A DNA stretch of 54,370 nucleotides from Streptosporangiales bacterium (GTDB taxonomy: Bacteria > Actinomycetota > Actinomycetes > Streptosporangiales > WHST01). The DNA is taken from assembly GCA_009379955.1 (NCBI GenBank), contig WHST01000033.1:1-54370 (forward strand), written 5' to 3'. The notes under the pieces are model-generated. The model was not told the DNA's origin and made no database searches. It saw only the letters and a program-made list of their open reading frames with translations. Shown in pieces: positions 8,001 through 17,018 of the stretch (positions are counted from its first letter, which is position 1; each line of letters begins with the position of its first letter). Position numbers and translations under genes: made by a program.

Positions 8001-8710
8001 GCCGACACTGCCAGCAGGTCGCTCGCCCGGTACCTGCCGCTGGCGGGCCGCTCGGTCACCAGCCGGACGAACGCCGGCACCACGGTCCCGGGCAGCGGAC
8101 GGTCGGAGATGTCCTCGTCGGGGAACGCCTCCTGGTGCATTCGCGTGCGCAGGTCGCCCGGGTCGACCCACCACACCCGGACGTCCGGCTCCTCCGCGGC
8201 GAGGATCGCGGACGCCTGCTCCAGTGCCGCCTTCGTCGCGCCGTACCCGCCCCAGCCCTCGTACGGCTCGACCGCGGCGTCGGACGTCACGTTGACGACG
8301 GCGCCCGCGTTCGCCCGGAGGGCTGGCAGCACGCGCTGCGTCAGCGTCCATGGCGCGACGAGGTTCGCCTCGACGACCTCGCGCAGGACATCGGCGGGGT
8401 AGTCGGCCACGGACGGCTGCGGGCTCGGCCCGAGGATCCCGGCGCTGTTGACCAGCAGGTGGAGTGAGCCGAGTCCGCCTGCCGCACGCACCAGCTCGGC
8501 CTGGTGTGCGGGGTCCCTGACGTCGCCGGGGACCGCGGTCACGCCGGTGATGTCGCCCACCGCCGCGGCCAGCGTCGTCGCGTCGCGCCCGTCGACGACG
8601 ACCTGCCAGCCGGCCCCGGCGAGCCCTCTGGTCAGGGCGAGCCCGAGTCCGCGCGAGGCGCCCGTCACTATCGCCACCTGTGCCTGTGCCTGTGTCTGTG
8701 TCGCAGTCAT
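7997..8710 (-). CDS. short-chain dehydrogenase/reductase
   Basis: This is 237 residues. The cofactor motif TGASRGLG, the NSAG motif, the catalytic Ser region NVTSDA and the YGATK (Tyr-x-x-x-Lys) motif are intact, so it should be a working NAD(P)-dependent oxidoreductase. The substrate is unknown. The first 11 residues are TQ/AQ repeats encoded by a hexanucleotide tandem repeat just inside the start. It is the first gene of a two-gene operon with the QueA-like protein (ATGA overlap) and is divergent from the histidine kinase. Confidence 0.92.
   Translation of the reverse strand: MTATQTQAQAQVAIVTGASRGLGLALTRGLAGAGWQVVVDGRDATTLAAAVGDITGVTAVPGDVRDPAHQAELVRAAGGLGSLHLLVNSAGILGPSPQPSVADYPADVLREVVEANLVAPWTLTQRVLPALRANAGAVVNVTSDAAVEPYEGWGGYGATKAALEQASAILAAEEPDVRVWWVDPGDLRTRMHQEAFPDEDISDRPLPGTVVPAFVRLVTERPASGRYRASDLLAVSA
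8678..8701. repeat. hexanucleotide tandem repeat at the SDR start
   Basis: Four consecutive 6 bp units, CTGTGC twice then CTGTGT twice, lie on the + strand. On the minus strand they encode TQTQAQAQ, residues 4-11 of the SDR. The units are multiples of three, so gain or loss changes length but not frame. Confidence 0.85.
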
Positions 8711-8825
8711 GTCCGCAGTCTGGGTCGCCGCCCCCGCTCCGGGCAGCGGTCCCTGAGCCCGCCCGTGCTCGGTCGTTCGTCCTAGGACCGCCGTCCGATG
8801 ACCAGGGGCGTCGCCGCGGGTAGCC

Positions 8826-8883
8826 TCGGCCAGATGAGCACGGGGATGGGTGGGTCGGCCAGATGAGCACGGGGATGGGTGAG
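8826..8883 (+). repeat. 29 bp tandem duplication spanning the histidine kinase start codon
   Basis: Copy 1 is 8826-8854 and copy 2 is 8855-8883; they match at 28 of 29 positions. Each copy carries ATGAGCACGGGGATGGGTG. Because 29 is not a multiple of three, the first ATG (8834) reads a 10-codon frame, MSTGMGGSAR. Its TGA (8864-8866) overlaps the second ATG (8863) as ATGA. The duplication has therefore created a short upstream frame coupled to the kinase gene. Confidence 0.9.
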
Positions 8884-10005
8884 TCGGCGGCGTCGTTGCA
8901 CGCGCTGAGCTCGGCCGTGCTCGCCCTCAACCAGCACCTCGACGTCCGTGGCGTGCTGCGCATGGTCGTCGAATCGGCGCGTACGCTCCTCGGCGCGCGG
9001 TACGCCGCGCTCGGCATCCCAGACGACCACGGCTCGTTCGCGGAGTTCGTGGCTGTCGGCATCCCCGACGAGCAGTGGGACGCCATCGGGCCGCTGCCGC
9101 ACCAGCACGGCCTGCTCGCGGTGATGCTGACCGACTCGCAGCCGCAGCGCCTCGACGACATCCGTCGGCACCCGAGCTTCGACGGCTGGCCCAAGGCGCA
9201 CCCGGTGCTGAAGGACTTCCTCGGCATGCCGATCCTCGCCGACGAGCAGATCGTCGGCGCGATCTACCTGGCCAACAAGGAGACCCCCGGCGGCTTCACC
9301 AAGGACGACGAGGAGCTGCTGCGCGTCTTCGCCGCCCACGCGGCGATCGCGTTGACGAACGCGCGGCTCCACGAGCGCAACCGCGAGCTCACCGTCGTCG
9401 AGGAACGGCACCGGCTGGCCAGGGAGCTGCACGACGCGGTGTCGCAGAAGCTCTTCTCGCTGCGGCTCACCGCGAGTGCCGTCGGTGCGCTCGTCGGCAA
9501 GGAGCCCGACCGGGCGAGGACCGAGCTGCAGCGCATCCACGACCTTGCATCAGAGGCGGTCGGCGAGCTGCGTTCGGTGATCTGGGAGCTGCGTCCCGCG
9601 GATCTGCGTGACGACGGGCTCGTCGCCGTCCTCCGCCAGCACGTCAAGGTGCTCGACCGCATCCACGAGCCGACGGTCGAGTGGCGGGCACCCTGCGTGC
9701 CGCACCTCGACGACGCGCGCGCCACCGTGGTCGTCCGCATCGCGCAGGAGGCGTTGCACAACGCCCTGCGGCACGCCGACCCGAGCCACGTGCAGGTCAC
9801 CCTCAACTGCCGCGACGGCGGGGGCGCGATGCTCGTGGTCGCCGACGACGGCGTCGGGTTCGACCCGGACGAGGCAGAGCGCAGTTCGCGACGCCTCGGT
9901 CTCGGCTCGATGCGCACGCGGGCGGAGGCCGTCGGCGGCGACCTCACCATCACGTCGAGCCCCGGCAAGGGCACGACCGTACGGCTGGAGCTGCCAGATG
10001 GGTGA
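8863..10005 (+). CDS. GAF-domain sensor histidine kinase (HisKA_3 / NarL-type)
   Basis: This is 380 residues from the second ATG of a tandem duplication. A single GAF domain (about 15-168) is followed by the dimerisation/phosphoacceptor helix ERHRLARELHDAVSQ with H190, then an HATPase domain with the DDGVGFDPDE and LGLGSMRTRAE motifs. No membrane segments are predicted, so it should sense a cytosolic ligand or redox state through GAF. It overlaps the response regulator gene by 8 bp, giving a cognate pair. No Shine-Dalgarno precedes the ATG; translation may be leaderless or coupled to the mini-frame upstream. Confidence 0.93.
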   Translation: MSTGMGESAASLHALSSAVLALNQHLDVRGVLRMVVESARTLLGARYAALGIPDDHGSFAEFVAVGIPDEQWDAIGPLPHQHGLLAVMLTDSQPQRLDDIRRHPSFDGWPKAHPVLKDFLGMPILADEQIVGAIYLANKETPGGFTKDDEELLRVFAAHAAIALTNARLHERNRELTVVEERHRLARELHDAVSQKLFSLRLTASAVGALVGKEPDRARTELQRIHDLASEAVGELRSVIWELRPADLRDDGLVAVLRQHVKVLDRIHEPTVEWRAPCVPHLDDARATVVVRIAQEALHNALRHADPSHVQVTLNCRDGGGAMLVVADDGVGFDPDEAERSSRRLGLGSMRTRAEAVGGDLTITSSPGKGTTVRLELPDG

Positions 10006-10636
10006 CGTGATCCGGGTCCTGGTCGTCGACGACCACCCCGTCGTGCGGCAGGGCCTGCGCGTGTTCCTCGACCTGCAGGACGACCTGGAGGTCGTCGGCG
10101 AGGCGGGCGACGGCGCCGAGGCCGTCGACCGGGTCGCGGAACTCCTTCCCGACGTCGTGCTGCTCGACCTGAAGATGCCGGGCGTCGACGGTGTCGAGAC
10201 GCTGCGCATGCTCCGCGAGCGCGACGTCCGTGCCAAGGTGCTCGTGGTCACGAGCTTCACCGACCCGGCCGCGGTGGTGCCCGCGATCCGTGCGGGCGCC
10301 GTCGGCTACCTCTACAAGGACGTCGCGCCCGAGGCGCTCGCGCAGGGCATCAGGTCGGTCCACGCGGGGCACGCCCTCATGGCGCCTGAGGTCGCGACGC
10401 TGCTCGCGTCCGGCGAGCCCGAACGAGACCGCGGCCTCGCGAGCCTCACCCAACGCGAGCGCGAGGTGCTCGGCGAGCTCGCGCGCGGGCGGTCCAACAG
10501 GGAGATCGCCCGGGCGTTCCGGCTGGCCGAGAAGACGGTCAAGACCCACGTCTCCAGCATCTTGATGAAGCTCGGCGTCGCCGACCGCACCCAGGCGGCC
10601 CTCTACGCCCAGCGGCACGGCCTGGGCGAGAGCTGA
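9998..10636 (+). CDS. LuxR/NarL-family response regulator
   Basis: This is 212 residues. The receiver domain has the acidic pair D11-D12, the phosphoacceptor D57 in VVLLDLKMPG, and the conserved Lys in YLYKDV. The C-terminal LuxR-type helix-turn-helix starts LTQREREVLGELARGRSNREIA and continues through KTVKTHVSSILMKL. It should bind DNA as a phosphorylated dimer and act with the GAF kinase, whose 3' end it overlaps by 8 bp. Targets are unknown. It ends 10 bp before the convergent membrane-protein gene. Confidence 0.95.
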   Translation: MGDVIRVLVVDDHPVVRQGLRVFLDLQDDLEVVGEAGDGAEAVDRVAELLPDVVLLDLKMPGVDGVETLRMLRERDVRAKVLVVTSFTDPAAVVPAIRAGAVGYLYKDVAPEALAQGIRSVHAGHALMAPEVATLLASGEPERDRGLASLTQREREVLGELARGRSNREIARAFRLAEKTVKTHVSSILMKLGVADRTQAALYAQRHGLGES

Positions 10637-10646
10637 CGCCCTGGCC

Positions 10647-11657
10647 TCAGCCTCGCGGGTCCGCCGGGAGGCGCGCGAGCAGGAGCGACACGAGGCAGGC
10701 GAGCGACGCCGCCGTGCCGAGCAGCACGAGGGCGCCGAGCGTGGGTGGGTACCAGGAGGGCAGCGGTCCTTCGACGAGGTGGTAGCCCTCGAAGTTCTTC
10801 CACCCGACCGGGTTGCCGGCCAGGGCCACGAGCATCCACCCCAGGCAGGCCGTGCCGACCAGTCCGCCGAACACGCGCACCGCGCCGGCTCGCCGCGGTG
10901 TCTCTCGCCATGCGTACCGTGCGAGGACGATCGCGGCGACCGCGAGGACGACGCCGACCACCGCCAGCGCCGCCGCGACCCCGTAGGCCTCACGGGCGGC
11001 CTCCGCGATGTGGTGGCCGCCGCTGCCGGCGACGATCTCGTCCACCCGCAGGCCGTCGACGCGGGCCGCGACGGCGGGGAAGTTGAGGGCCGAGATCGCC
11101 AGCGCGGCCGCGGCGGCGATCAGCACCGCGGGCGCGAACGGACGTGGCGAGAGCGGCAGTCGTACGGCGGGACGGTCACGGGCGAGCCACGCGACGGTCG
11201 CCGGCCGGGCCAGGACGACGAGGGCGGTGACCGCGCCCGCAGCGGCCAGCAGCACGGGGGCGGTGCGCACCACGGCGTACGGGAGTGGCGCCCCCTCGGT
11301 GCCGTAGGCGCAGGCGTCGCCGCCGCCGAAGTCGCAGATCGGTGCCGCCAGTCCCACGAAGAAGAGCATGAGGAACGCCAGGGCCGCGACCACGCCGGTC
11401 AGGGTGAGCGCGACACCGGTCGAGCGGCCGCGGCTGCGCAGCATCGACCTGCGGACGAGGACGCAGAACACGACGGGAAGCGCGAGGAACACCGCCTCGG
11501 CGAGGATCCCGCCCGCCGCCACCTCCAGGTCGGCGTTCTGCGCGGTGAGCACGTACGCCGCCGCGTCGACGGAGACGATCGCCGCGCAGGCGAGAGGCAC
11601 GGTCAGGAGGGTGAGTGCCGCGAGGCGGGGTGGGCTCGGTGGGCTCGGCGTCGACAT
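10647..11657 (-). CDS. multi-pass membrane protein, unknown function
   Basis: This is 336 residues from the ATG at 11657, supported by a GAAGG five bases upstream; longer starts add a non-hydrophobic, Arg-rich leader. About seven to eight hydrophobic helices are visible, including LAALTLLTVPLACAAIVSV, GVVAALAFLMLFFVGLAAP and VAAALAVVGVVLAVAAIVLA. Between helices three and four an extracytoplasmic loop has two Cys (ICDFGGGDACAYG), possibly a disulfide. No transporter signature is recognised. It is convergent with the response regulator gene. Confidence 0.72.
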   Translation of the reverse strand: MSTPSPPSPPRLAALTLLTVPLACAAIVSVDAAAYVLTAQNADLEVAAGGILAEAVFLALPVVFCVLVRRSMLRSRGRSTGVALTLTGVVAALAFLMLFFVGLAAPICDFGGGDACAYGTEGAPLPYAVVRTAPVLLAAAGAVTALVVLARPATVAWLARDRPAVRLPLSPRPFAPAVLIAAAAALAISALNFPAVAARVDGLRVDEIVAGSGGHHIAEAAREAYGVAAALAVVGVVLAVAAIVLARYAWRETPRRAGAVRVFGGLVGTACLGWMLVALAGNPVGWKNFEGYHLVEGPLPSWYPPTLGALVLLGTAASLACLVSLLLARLPADPRG

Positions 11658-11805
11658 GCGGCCTTCGACCTTCGTCTGTTGCGGACGGTTCCCATCCGCG
11701 CGGTGCAGGGTGCTTCGGTCCGCTGCCCGACCCCCAAAAGCGCGCATCTACGGGGTGAGGCAGCTCCCTGGGCGCCGCACTCCCCGCTGGCTGCGTGGTC
11801 TCGGA

Positions 11806-11829
11806 GCGCCTGCTTGCGCGCCTGCTTGC
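11806..11829. repeat. 12 bp tandem repeat, two full units
   Basis: GCGCCTGCTTGC occurs twice head to tail (11806-11817, 11818-11829), with the start of a third unit. It lies in the 270 bp gene-free region 11658-11927 between the divergent membrane-protein and HNH genes. I see no other strong element there. Confidence 0.8.
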
Positions 11830-11927
11830 GCGGCTGCGGAACTGTTATTCATCCGTGACATTAAGCCGCTCTCGGGTGTCCGATATTTCCCGATCTCATG
11901 TCGGTACCGGGGTCTAGCCTGGGGTTT

Positions 11928-13236
11928 ATGGACGGCGACAAGACCACACCCGGCACCGCGGACGCGGTGTGGGAACGCGCCCTCACCGCCCGGGAAATGG
12001 TCGCGTCGTTGGCCGTCACCGACCTCGGTGTCCTCGGCCACGACGACGTCGACGGGGTCCTGGCCGTGGTGGAGGAGACCGCTTGGATGCTGCCGAGTGT
12101 GCAGCAGGGTCTGGTGCGGCAGGTCCGCGACCGGGGGATGCACGCCGACCGGCAGTACAAGTCGCCGGTGCCGTACCTGCGAGACCTGCTGCGGATCACC
12201 GAACCCGACGCCGCCGCCCGGGTCCGGGCGGTGGAACGGTTCCAGCCCCGCACCACCGTGTCGGGGGAGGTGTTGCCGCCGTTGTTCCCGCGGGTCGCCG
12301 CCGCGCAGGTGTGCGGGGTGATCTCCGCTGGGCATGCGTCGGTGATCGCTGAGGCGTTGCGGAAGCTCCCGGCCGCGGTCGACGAGCCGATCAGGGTGGC
12401 CGCGGAGGAACGACTCGTGCAGACCGCGGGTGAGGTGGATCCGGTGCGGCTGCGGTCCGCGGCCAAGCACCTGGCCGCGGTGCTGGACCCCGACGGGGTC
12501 CTCGCGACCGAGCAGGAGCAGCGGGAGGGTCAGGAGTTCACCCTGACCCCGGACCTGCACGGCATGTACTCACTCCGTGGCCGCCTCGACGCCCCCACCG
12601 CCAACGTCGTCTCCCTCGCGGTCGAGGCACTGGCCAAGCCGACACCCAGCGCGGATGGGACCCCGGACCTGCGGACCGCGACCCGGCGCCGCGCCGACGC
12701 ACTCGGGCGGCTCGCCGCGATGGCGCTGGACCATCCGACGATGCCGACCACGGGTGGGCACCGCCCACAGGTCATCGCCACGGTGACTCTCGCGGAGCTC
12801 CAGGCTCGCGTGGGGACCGGGAGGCTGAACAACGGCGCACCCGTCTCCGTCCACGAGCTGCTCAAGACCGCCTGCCAGGCCGACACCACCCTCGCCGTGT
12901 TCGGCTCGCAGGGGGAGGTCCTGCACTACGGCCGGTCCCAGCGGCTCGCACCACCCGCACTACGTCGGGCGCTCATCGCCAGGGATCACGGGTGTGGTGG
13001 CCGGGTGTGACGCGCCACCGCAGTACACCCAGGCCCACCACGTCACCTGGTGGTCCCGAGGCGGCACCACCGACATCGACAACCTCGCCCTGGTCTGCAC
13101 CGTCCACCACACCGCCATCCACGACGGCACCGTCGACCTGACCATGAGCAACGGCCGCGCGCACACCATCCCACCTCGGTGGCTCGACCCGACACAGAGA
13201 CCGAGACTGAACCGCGTCCACGACCGACCACCCTGA
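11928..13236 (+). pseudogene. DUF222 / 13E12-repeat HNH endonuclease, frameshifted
   Basis: The 5' part (11928-13010) encodes a DUF222 domain, as in the mobile 13E12 repeat family common in actinobacteria. It runs through RRALIARDHGCGGRV and then stops. The HNH domain continues in another frame from about 12994: VVAGCDAPPQ, then QAHHVTWWSRGGTTDIDNL and VHHTAIHDG, ending with TGA at 13236. The family normally reads DHGC followed directly by a short hydrophobic pair and AGC, so about two bases (a GT) appear to be missing near 12990-12995. The split separates the HNH nuclease core from the DUF222 part. A sequencing error is possible. Confidence 0.85.
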
Positions 13237-13271
13237 CGCAGGGCGAGTTGTCAAAGGCAAGGTCCGGTCGG

Positions 13272-14555
13272 TCAGAGGAAGTAGCGGAGCCAGACGTAGG
13301 CGAACGCTAGCGGGACGGTGACGCCGGCGACGACGATGCCGTACTTCGTGAACGTCCAGAAGCTGATCGGATGGCCCTGGCTGCGCGCGACGCCGATGGC
13401 CACGACGTTGGCGCTCGCTCCCACGGCCGTCGCGTTGCCGCCTAGGTCGGCGCCGAGCGCGAGCGCCCACCACAGGGCCTCGCGGGTGCCGGCGTCGCCG
13501 ATCGAGGCGCCGAACTCCTCGACGATCGGCAGCATCGTCGCCACGAACGGGATGGTGTCGATGATCCCGCCGATGATCGTCGAGCCGGCCATCAGGCCGC
13601 CCGCCGCGAGCAGGTACCTGTCGCCGACGACGTCAATGGCCGCCTTGCCGACGGCGTCGATCACGCCGGTGTGGACGAGGCCGCCGACGAGGACGAAGAG
13701 GCCCATGAAGAAGACGAGCGTCTCCCACTCGACCTCCTCGAGGAACTCGGCCGCGGAGCTGCGGTTCACCAGCACGATGAGACCGGCGCCGAGCATCGCG
13801 ATGACCGACGGCTCGAGGCCGAGCCTGGTGTGGAGGACGAAGCCGACGATGACCAGACCGATCACCGCCAGGCACTTGACCACGCCGGCGCGATCCTTGA
13901 GCGCGGCGTCCTCGTCCATCGCCATCATCGCGGCGACCCGTTCCGGGTGGTACTGCAGCGCGGACCTGAACATGATGCGGCACAGCCCGAGGAACACCAG
14001 GAGGAGCACGACGGTGATCGGCGCGAGGTTGACGAGGAAGTCGTCGAACGACAGGCCCGCACGCAGCCCGATCATGATGTTCGGCGGGTCGCCGATGAGG
14101 GTCGCGGTGCCGCCGATGTTCGCGGCGAACACCTCGGCGAGCACGAACGGCACCGGCGGCAGGGCGAGGCGTCCGCACACGGCGAACGTCACGGGCGCGA
14201 CGAGCAGCATCACGGTGACGCTGTCGAGGAACGCCGAGATGAGCGCGGTGACGACCACCAGCATCACCATCAGCCGGAACGGCCGGCCACCGCTGCGCTT
14301 GGCGGCCCAGATGGCGAGGTACTCGAACAGTCCCGTCTGCTTGGTGACGCTGACCACCATCATCATGCCGAACAGCAGGAAGATGACGTTCCAGTCGACG
14401 CCCGTCTCCTCGGAGAAGAAGGCGGTGTGGGTGTCGACGATGCCGACGACGGACATGGCCGCCACGCCGAGGAGCACGGCGACGACGCGGTTCACGCGTT
14501 CGGATGCGATGAGTGCGAACGCGAGGGTGAAGAGGGAAACGGCAACGATGGCCAT
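13272..14555 (-). CDS. ArsB/NhaD-type (IT superfamily) anion or Na+/H+ permease
   Basis: This is 427 residues from the ATG at 14555, supported by AGGAG eight bases upstream. About 11-12 membrane helices are visible. The helix-loop pattern is that of the ion transporter superfamily: FFLLFGMMMVVSVTKQTGLFEYLAIW-like scaffold helices, AFLDSVTVMLLVAPV, the GGTATLIGDPPNIMIG motif, and a C-terminal GGNATAVGASANVVAIG hairpin. The two Gly/Asn hairpins line the substrate path in this superfamily. Substrate could be arsenite, a dicarboxylate or Na+/H+. No ars genes are adjacent, so arsenite is not favoured. Confidence 0.88.
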   Translation of the reverse strand: MAIVAVSLFTLAFALIASERVNRVVAVLLGVAAMSVVGIVDTHTAFFSEETGVDWNVIFLLFGMMMVVSVTKQTGLFEYLAIWAAKRSGGRPFRLMVMLVVVTALISAFLDSVTVMLLVAPVTFAVCGRLALPPVPFVLAEVFAANIGGTATLIGDPPNIMIGLRAGLSFDDFLVNLAPITVVLLLVFLGLCRIMFRSALQYHPERVAAMMAMDEDAALKDRAGVVKCLAVIGLVIVGFVLHTRLGLEPSVIAMLGAGLIVLVNRSSAAEFLEEVEWETLVFFMGLFVLVGGLVHTGVIDAVGKAAIDVVGDRYLLAAGGLMAGSTIIGGIIDTIPFVATMLPIVEEFGASIGDAGTREALWWALALGADLGGNATAVGASANVVAIGVARSQGHPISFWTFTKYGIVVAGVTVPLAFAYVWLRYFL

Positions 14556-14681
14556 GGCGGGCTCCTGGAAGGGCTCGCGCGTGCTCACGGCCTCCGCGGG
14601 TGCCGGACGTCCGTCCGGGTACGCGAGGAGACGTGGCCCGCAGATGGGCGGGTCACGGGATCTCTCCACGGGATGCGTGAG

Positions 14682-14706
14682 CACGGGCACGCGTGGCGTG
14701 CCCGTG
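14682..14706 (-). terminator. strong hairpin downstream of the small membrane-protein gene
   Basis: CACGGGCACGC (14682-14692) and GCGTGCCCGTG (14696-14706) form a perfect 11 bp stem with a 3-base loop. It lies 20 bp beyond the stop of the minus-strand gene at 14726-15118 and before the permease. There is no U-tract, which is usual for high-GC actinobacteria. Confidence 0.7.
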
Positions 14707-14725
14707 GGATGTCAGCCCGCGGAGA

Positions 14726-15118
14726 TCAGCGGGCCGGGGGAGCGCGGTGCCTGGGCAGGCCGACCGCGAAGACGCGCCGGGGCGGCACGGGACGCCGCGG
14801 ACGCGCCGCCGTCAGTCGGGCCAGCAGGGCGAGCAGTGCGGCGCTCATGCCGACGGTCGCCAGCGGGAGCAGGCCCGACGCGCCGGGCAGCAGGTCGCCC
14901 GCGGTTATCTGCGGGGGCGTGAGCGGCGGGCGGTCGGTGTCGGACGGCGCGGTGATCACCGGACCGGCGGTCGACGATCTCGTGCCGGGGTCGGCGCGGG
15001 ACACGGACGGGACCGCGACGCCCACGACGGCGCACGCGAGCAGGACCGCGGCGAGCAGGTGGAGCACCCCGCGGGCTCGCGAGGACACGAAGCGGGCGAC
15101 GGCGAGGTCTGCGCCCAT
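14726..15118 (-). CDS. small exported or membrane protein, unknown
   Basis: This is 130 residues. A hydrophobic segment (about 17-37, LLAAVLLACAVVGVAVPSV) is followed by SRADPG, which could be a signal peptidase site. A Pro/Thr-rich stretch and a second hydrophobic segment (about 82-102) follow, then a basic Pro/Arg-rich tail. This resembles an exported protein kept in the membrane by its C-terminal helix and basic stop-transfer tail. I do not recognise a family. It is divergent from the ABC exporter. Confidence 0.55.
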   Translation of the reverse strand: MGADLAVARFVSSRARGVLHLLAAVLLACAVVGVAVPSVSRADPGTRSSTAGPVITAPSDTDRPPLTPPQITAGDLLPGASGLLPLATVGMSAALLALLARLTAARPRRPVPPRRVFAVGLPRHRAPPAR

Positions 15119-15296
15119 GGCGTCTCCCCTCGTCGCGGGCCCGACGTTCCTGCCGCTACTTTACCTTTCCATTACCATGCCACCAAACCCGCGGCTCCCG
15201 GCGGCGTCGGCCGGAGACGAACGGTGACGTCGGCGGTCGATGGCTCGAAAACCCTTTGCTCAGAGGCCTTTGGGCTCCGTAGCGTCGTTGCCTGCC

Positions 15297-17018
15297 ATGA
15301 AGACACTCCCCCTGCCGGATCCCGGCCATGCCGACGTGCGCTCACCCGCGCGGTACCTCGCGTGGGTGGGGCGGAAGCAGCTGGTCACGATCGCGGGCGG
15401 GTCGGCGTTCGGCATCGTCTGGATGGTCGCGCAGGCGGTCATGCCGGCGATCATCGGTCGCGGTGTCGACGACGGTGTCACCGGCCGCGACCTGGGGGCG
15501 TTGCTCGGCTGGGGGGCGGTACTGCTGCTCGCCGGCGGCGTGCAGGCGGGCGCCGGCATCGCGCGGCACCGCTTCGCCGTCACCAACTGGCTGACGGCGG
15601 CGTACCGCACCGTGCAGCTCGTCGTCCGGCATGCGACGGGTCTCGGCGCCACCCTGCCGAAGCGGGTCGCGACCGGGGAGGTCGTGAGCGTCGGCGCGAC
15701 CGACATCGCCTACATCGGCAACGCGATGGAGGTGACCGGACGCCTCGCGGGAGCGGTGGTCTCGTTCGTGGTCGTCGCGTTTATCCTGCTGGGGTCTTCG
15801 ATGGTGCTTGGTCTCGTCGTGCTGATCGGCGTCCCCGTGCTCGTCGTCGCGCTCGGCCCGATCCTGCGCCCGCTGCACCGCAGGCAGGCCGAGCAACGCG
15901 AGCTCACCGGCAGGCTCAACACCCTGGCGGGCGACATCGTCGCCGGGCTGCGCGTCGTCCGCGGCATCGGCGGCGAGGACACGTTCAACGGGCGCTACCA
16001 CGCCGCGTCCCAGCGGGTACGCGCGTCGGGTGTCCGGGTCGCGCGGGTGCACTCGGTGCTCGACGCGCTGCAGATCCTGCTGCCCGGCGTGTTCGTCGTG
16101 TTCGTCACCTGGCTCGGCGCCAGGTTCGCGGTCGCCGGGCAGATCTCCGCGGGTGAGCTCGTCGCGTTCTACGGGTACGCGGCGTTCCTCGTCATGCCGC
16201 TCACGACGGCGACGGAGGCGGTGCACAAGGTCACCCGTGCGCTCGTGGCGTCCCGCCGTGTCGTCGACATCCTGCGGATCGAGCCCGAGGTGCACGACAC
16301 GGCGCGGCAGGCGCCGCCGCCCGCCGACTCGGTGCTCGTCGACGTCGCGTCGGGCGTGCGGATCGAGGCGGGGCTGCTCACGGTCGTCGCGACGGCGCAG
16401 CCGGCCGAGGGCGCGGCGATCGCCGACCGGCTCGGCCGGTACGTCGACGCCGACGTGCGCTGGGGCGAGGTGCCCCTCGCCGACGTGGCGGTCGACGAGG
16501 TGCGGCGGCGCATCGTCGTCCACGACACGGAGAGCCGGTTGTTCACCGGTCGGCTGCGTGACGAGCTCGACCCGACCGGCGCGGCGATGGGCGAGGACGT
16601 GCTCGCGGCGCTGCGGACGGCGTCCGCCGAGGACGTCCTCGAGGCCCTCGACGGTGGCGTCGAGGCGCAGGTCGAGGAGCGCGGCCGGACGTTCTCCGGC
16701 GGGCAGCGGCAGCGGCTGATGCTCGCGCGGGTGCTGGTCGCCGACCCCGAGGTGCTGGTGCTCGTGGAGCCGACGTCGGCGGTCGACGCCCACACCGAGG
16801 CGCGGATCGCCGGACGTCTCGGTGCGGCGCGCGCCGGACGTACGACGGTGGTCGTGTCGTCCAGCCCGCTGGTGCTCGACCGCGCCGACCGGGTCGTCCT
16901 CGTCGAGGACGGCCGCGTGACGCACGAGGGCACCCACCGCGGGCTGCTCGCGGAGTCGCAGCACTACCGCGCCGTGGTGACGCGGGAGGAGACCGAGGAA
17001 GAGGAGGTGACGGCGTGA
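15297..17018 (+). CDS. ABC exporter half-transporter with degenerate ATP-binding site (subunit 1)
   Basis: This is 573 residues from the ATG at 15297. Six transmembrane helices (about 20-310) are followed by a nucleotide-binding domain. That domain keeps a canonical signature motif, FSGGQRQR (466-473), but the Walker A region reads TAQPAEGAA (366-374) with no Lys. The Walker B Asp is Val (V490 before E491), the Q-loop Gln is absent, and the switch His is Ser (VVSSSPL). It cannot bind and hydrolyse ATP by itself but can donate its signature loop to the partner. The gene overlaps subunit 2 (GTGA at 17015-17018), so a heterodimer is strongly implied. Confidence 0.93.
   Translation: MKTLPLPDPGHADVRSPARYLAWVGRKQLVTIAGGSAFGIVWMVAQAVMPAIIGRGVDDGVTGRDLGALLGWGAVLLLAGGVQAGAGIARHRFAVTNWLTAAYRTVQLVVRHATGLGATLPKRVATGEVVSVGATDIAYIGNAMEVTGRLAGAVVSFVVVAFILLGSSMVLGLVVLIGVPVLVVALGPILRPLHRRQAEQRELTGRLNTLAGDIVAGLRVVRGIGGEDTFNGRYHAASQRVRASGVRVARVHSVLDALQILLPGVFVVFVTWLGARFAVAGQISAGELVAFYGYAAFLVMPLTTATEAVHKVTRALVASRRVVDILRIEPEVHDTARQAPPPADSVLVDVASGVRIEAGLLTVVATAQPAEGAAIADRLGRYVDADVRWGEVPLADVAVDEVRRRIVVHDTESRLFTGRLRDELDPTGAAMGEDVLAALRTASAEDVLEALDGGVEAQVEERGRTFSGGQRQRLMLARVLVADPEVLVLVEPTSAVDAHTEARIAGRLGAARAGRTTVVVSSSPLVLDRADRVVLVEDGRVTHEGTHRGLLAESQHYRAVVTREETEEEEVTA

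Noticed and set aside
8678-8883. CRISPR-like array
   Set aside because: The repeats are short tandem units without spacers, and no cas gene is present.
11928-13236. Programmed ribosomal frameshift in the DUF222-HNH gene
   Set aside because: No slippery heptamer or downstream pseudoknot-like structure is apparent at the break, and loss of a GT within a GTGTGG run is a simpler explanation.
13272-14555. Arsenite efflux pump
   Set aside because: The ArsB/NhaD fold alone does not define substrate, and no arsR, arsC or acr3 gene is nearby.
14682-14706. Integron attC or IS end
   Set aside because: It is a simple 11 bp hairpin just after a gene stop, with no integrase or transposase next to it; terminator function is enough.
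15297-17018. ABC subunit 1 as a pseudogene because its Walker motifs are lost
   Set aside because: The frame is intact, the signature motif is perfect, and the partner has the exactly complementary defect. This points to selected asymmetry.
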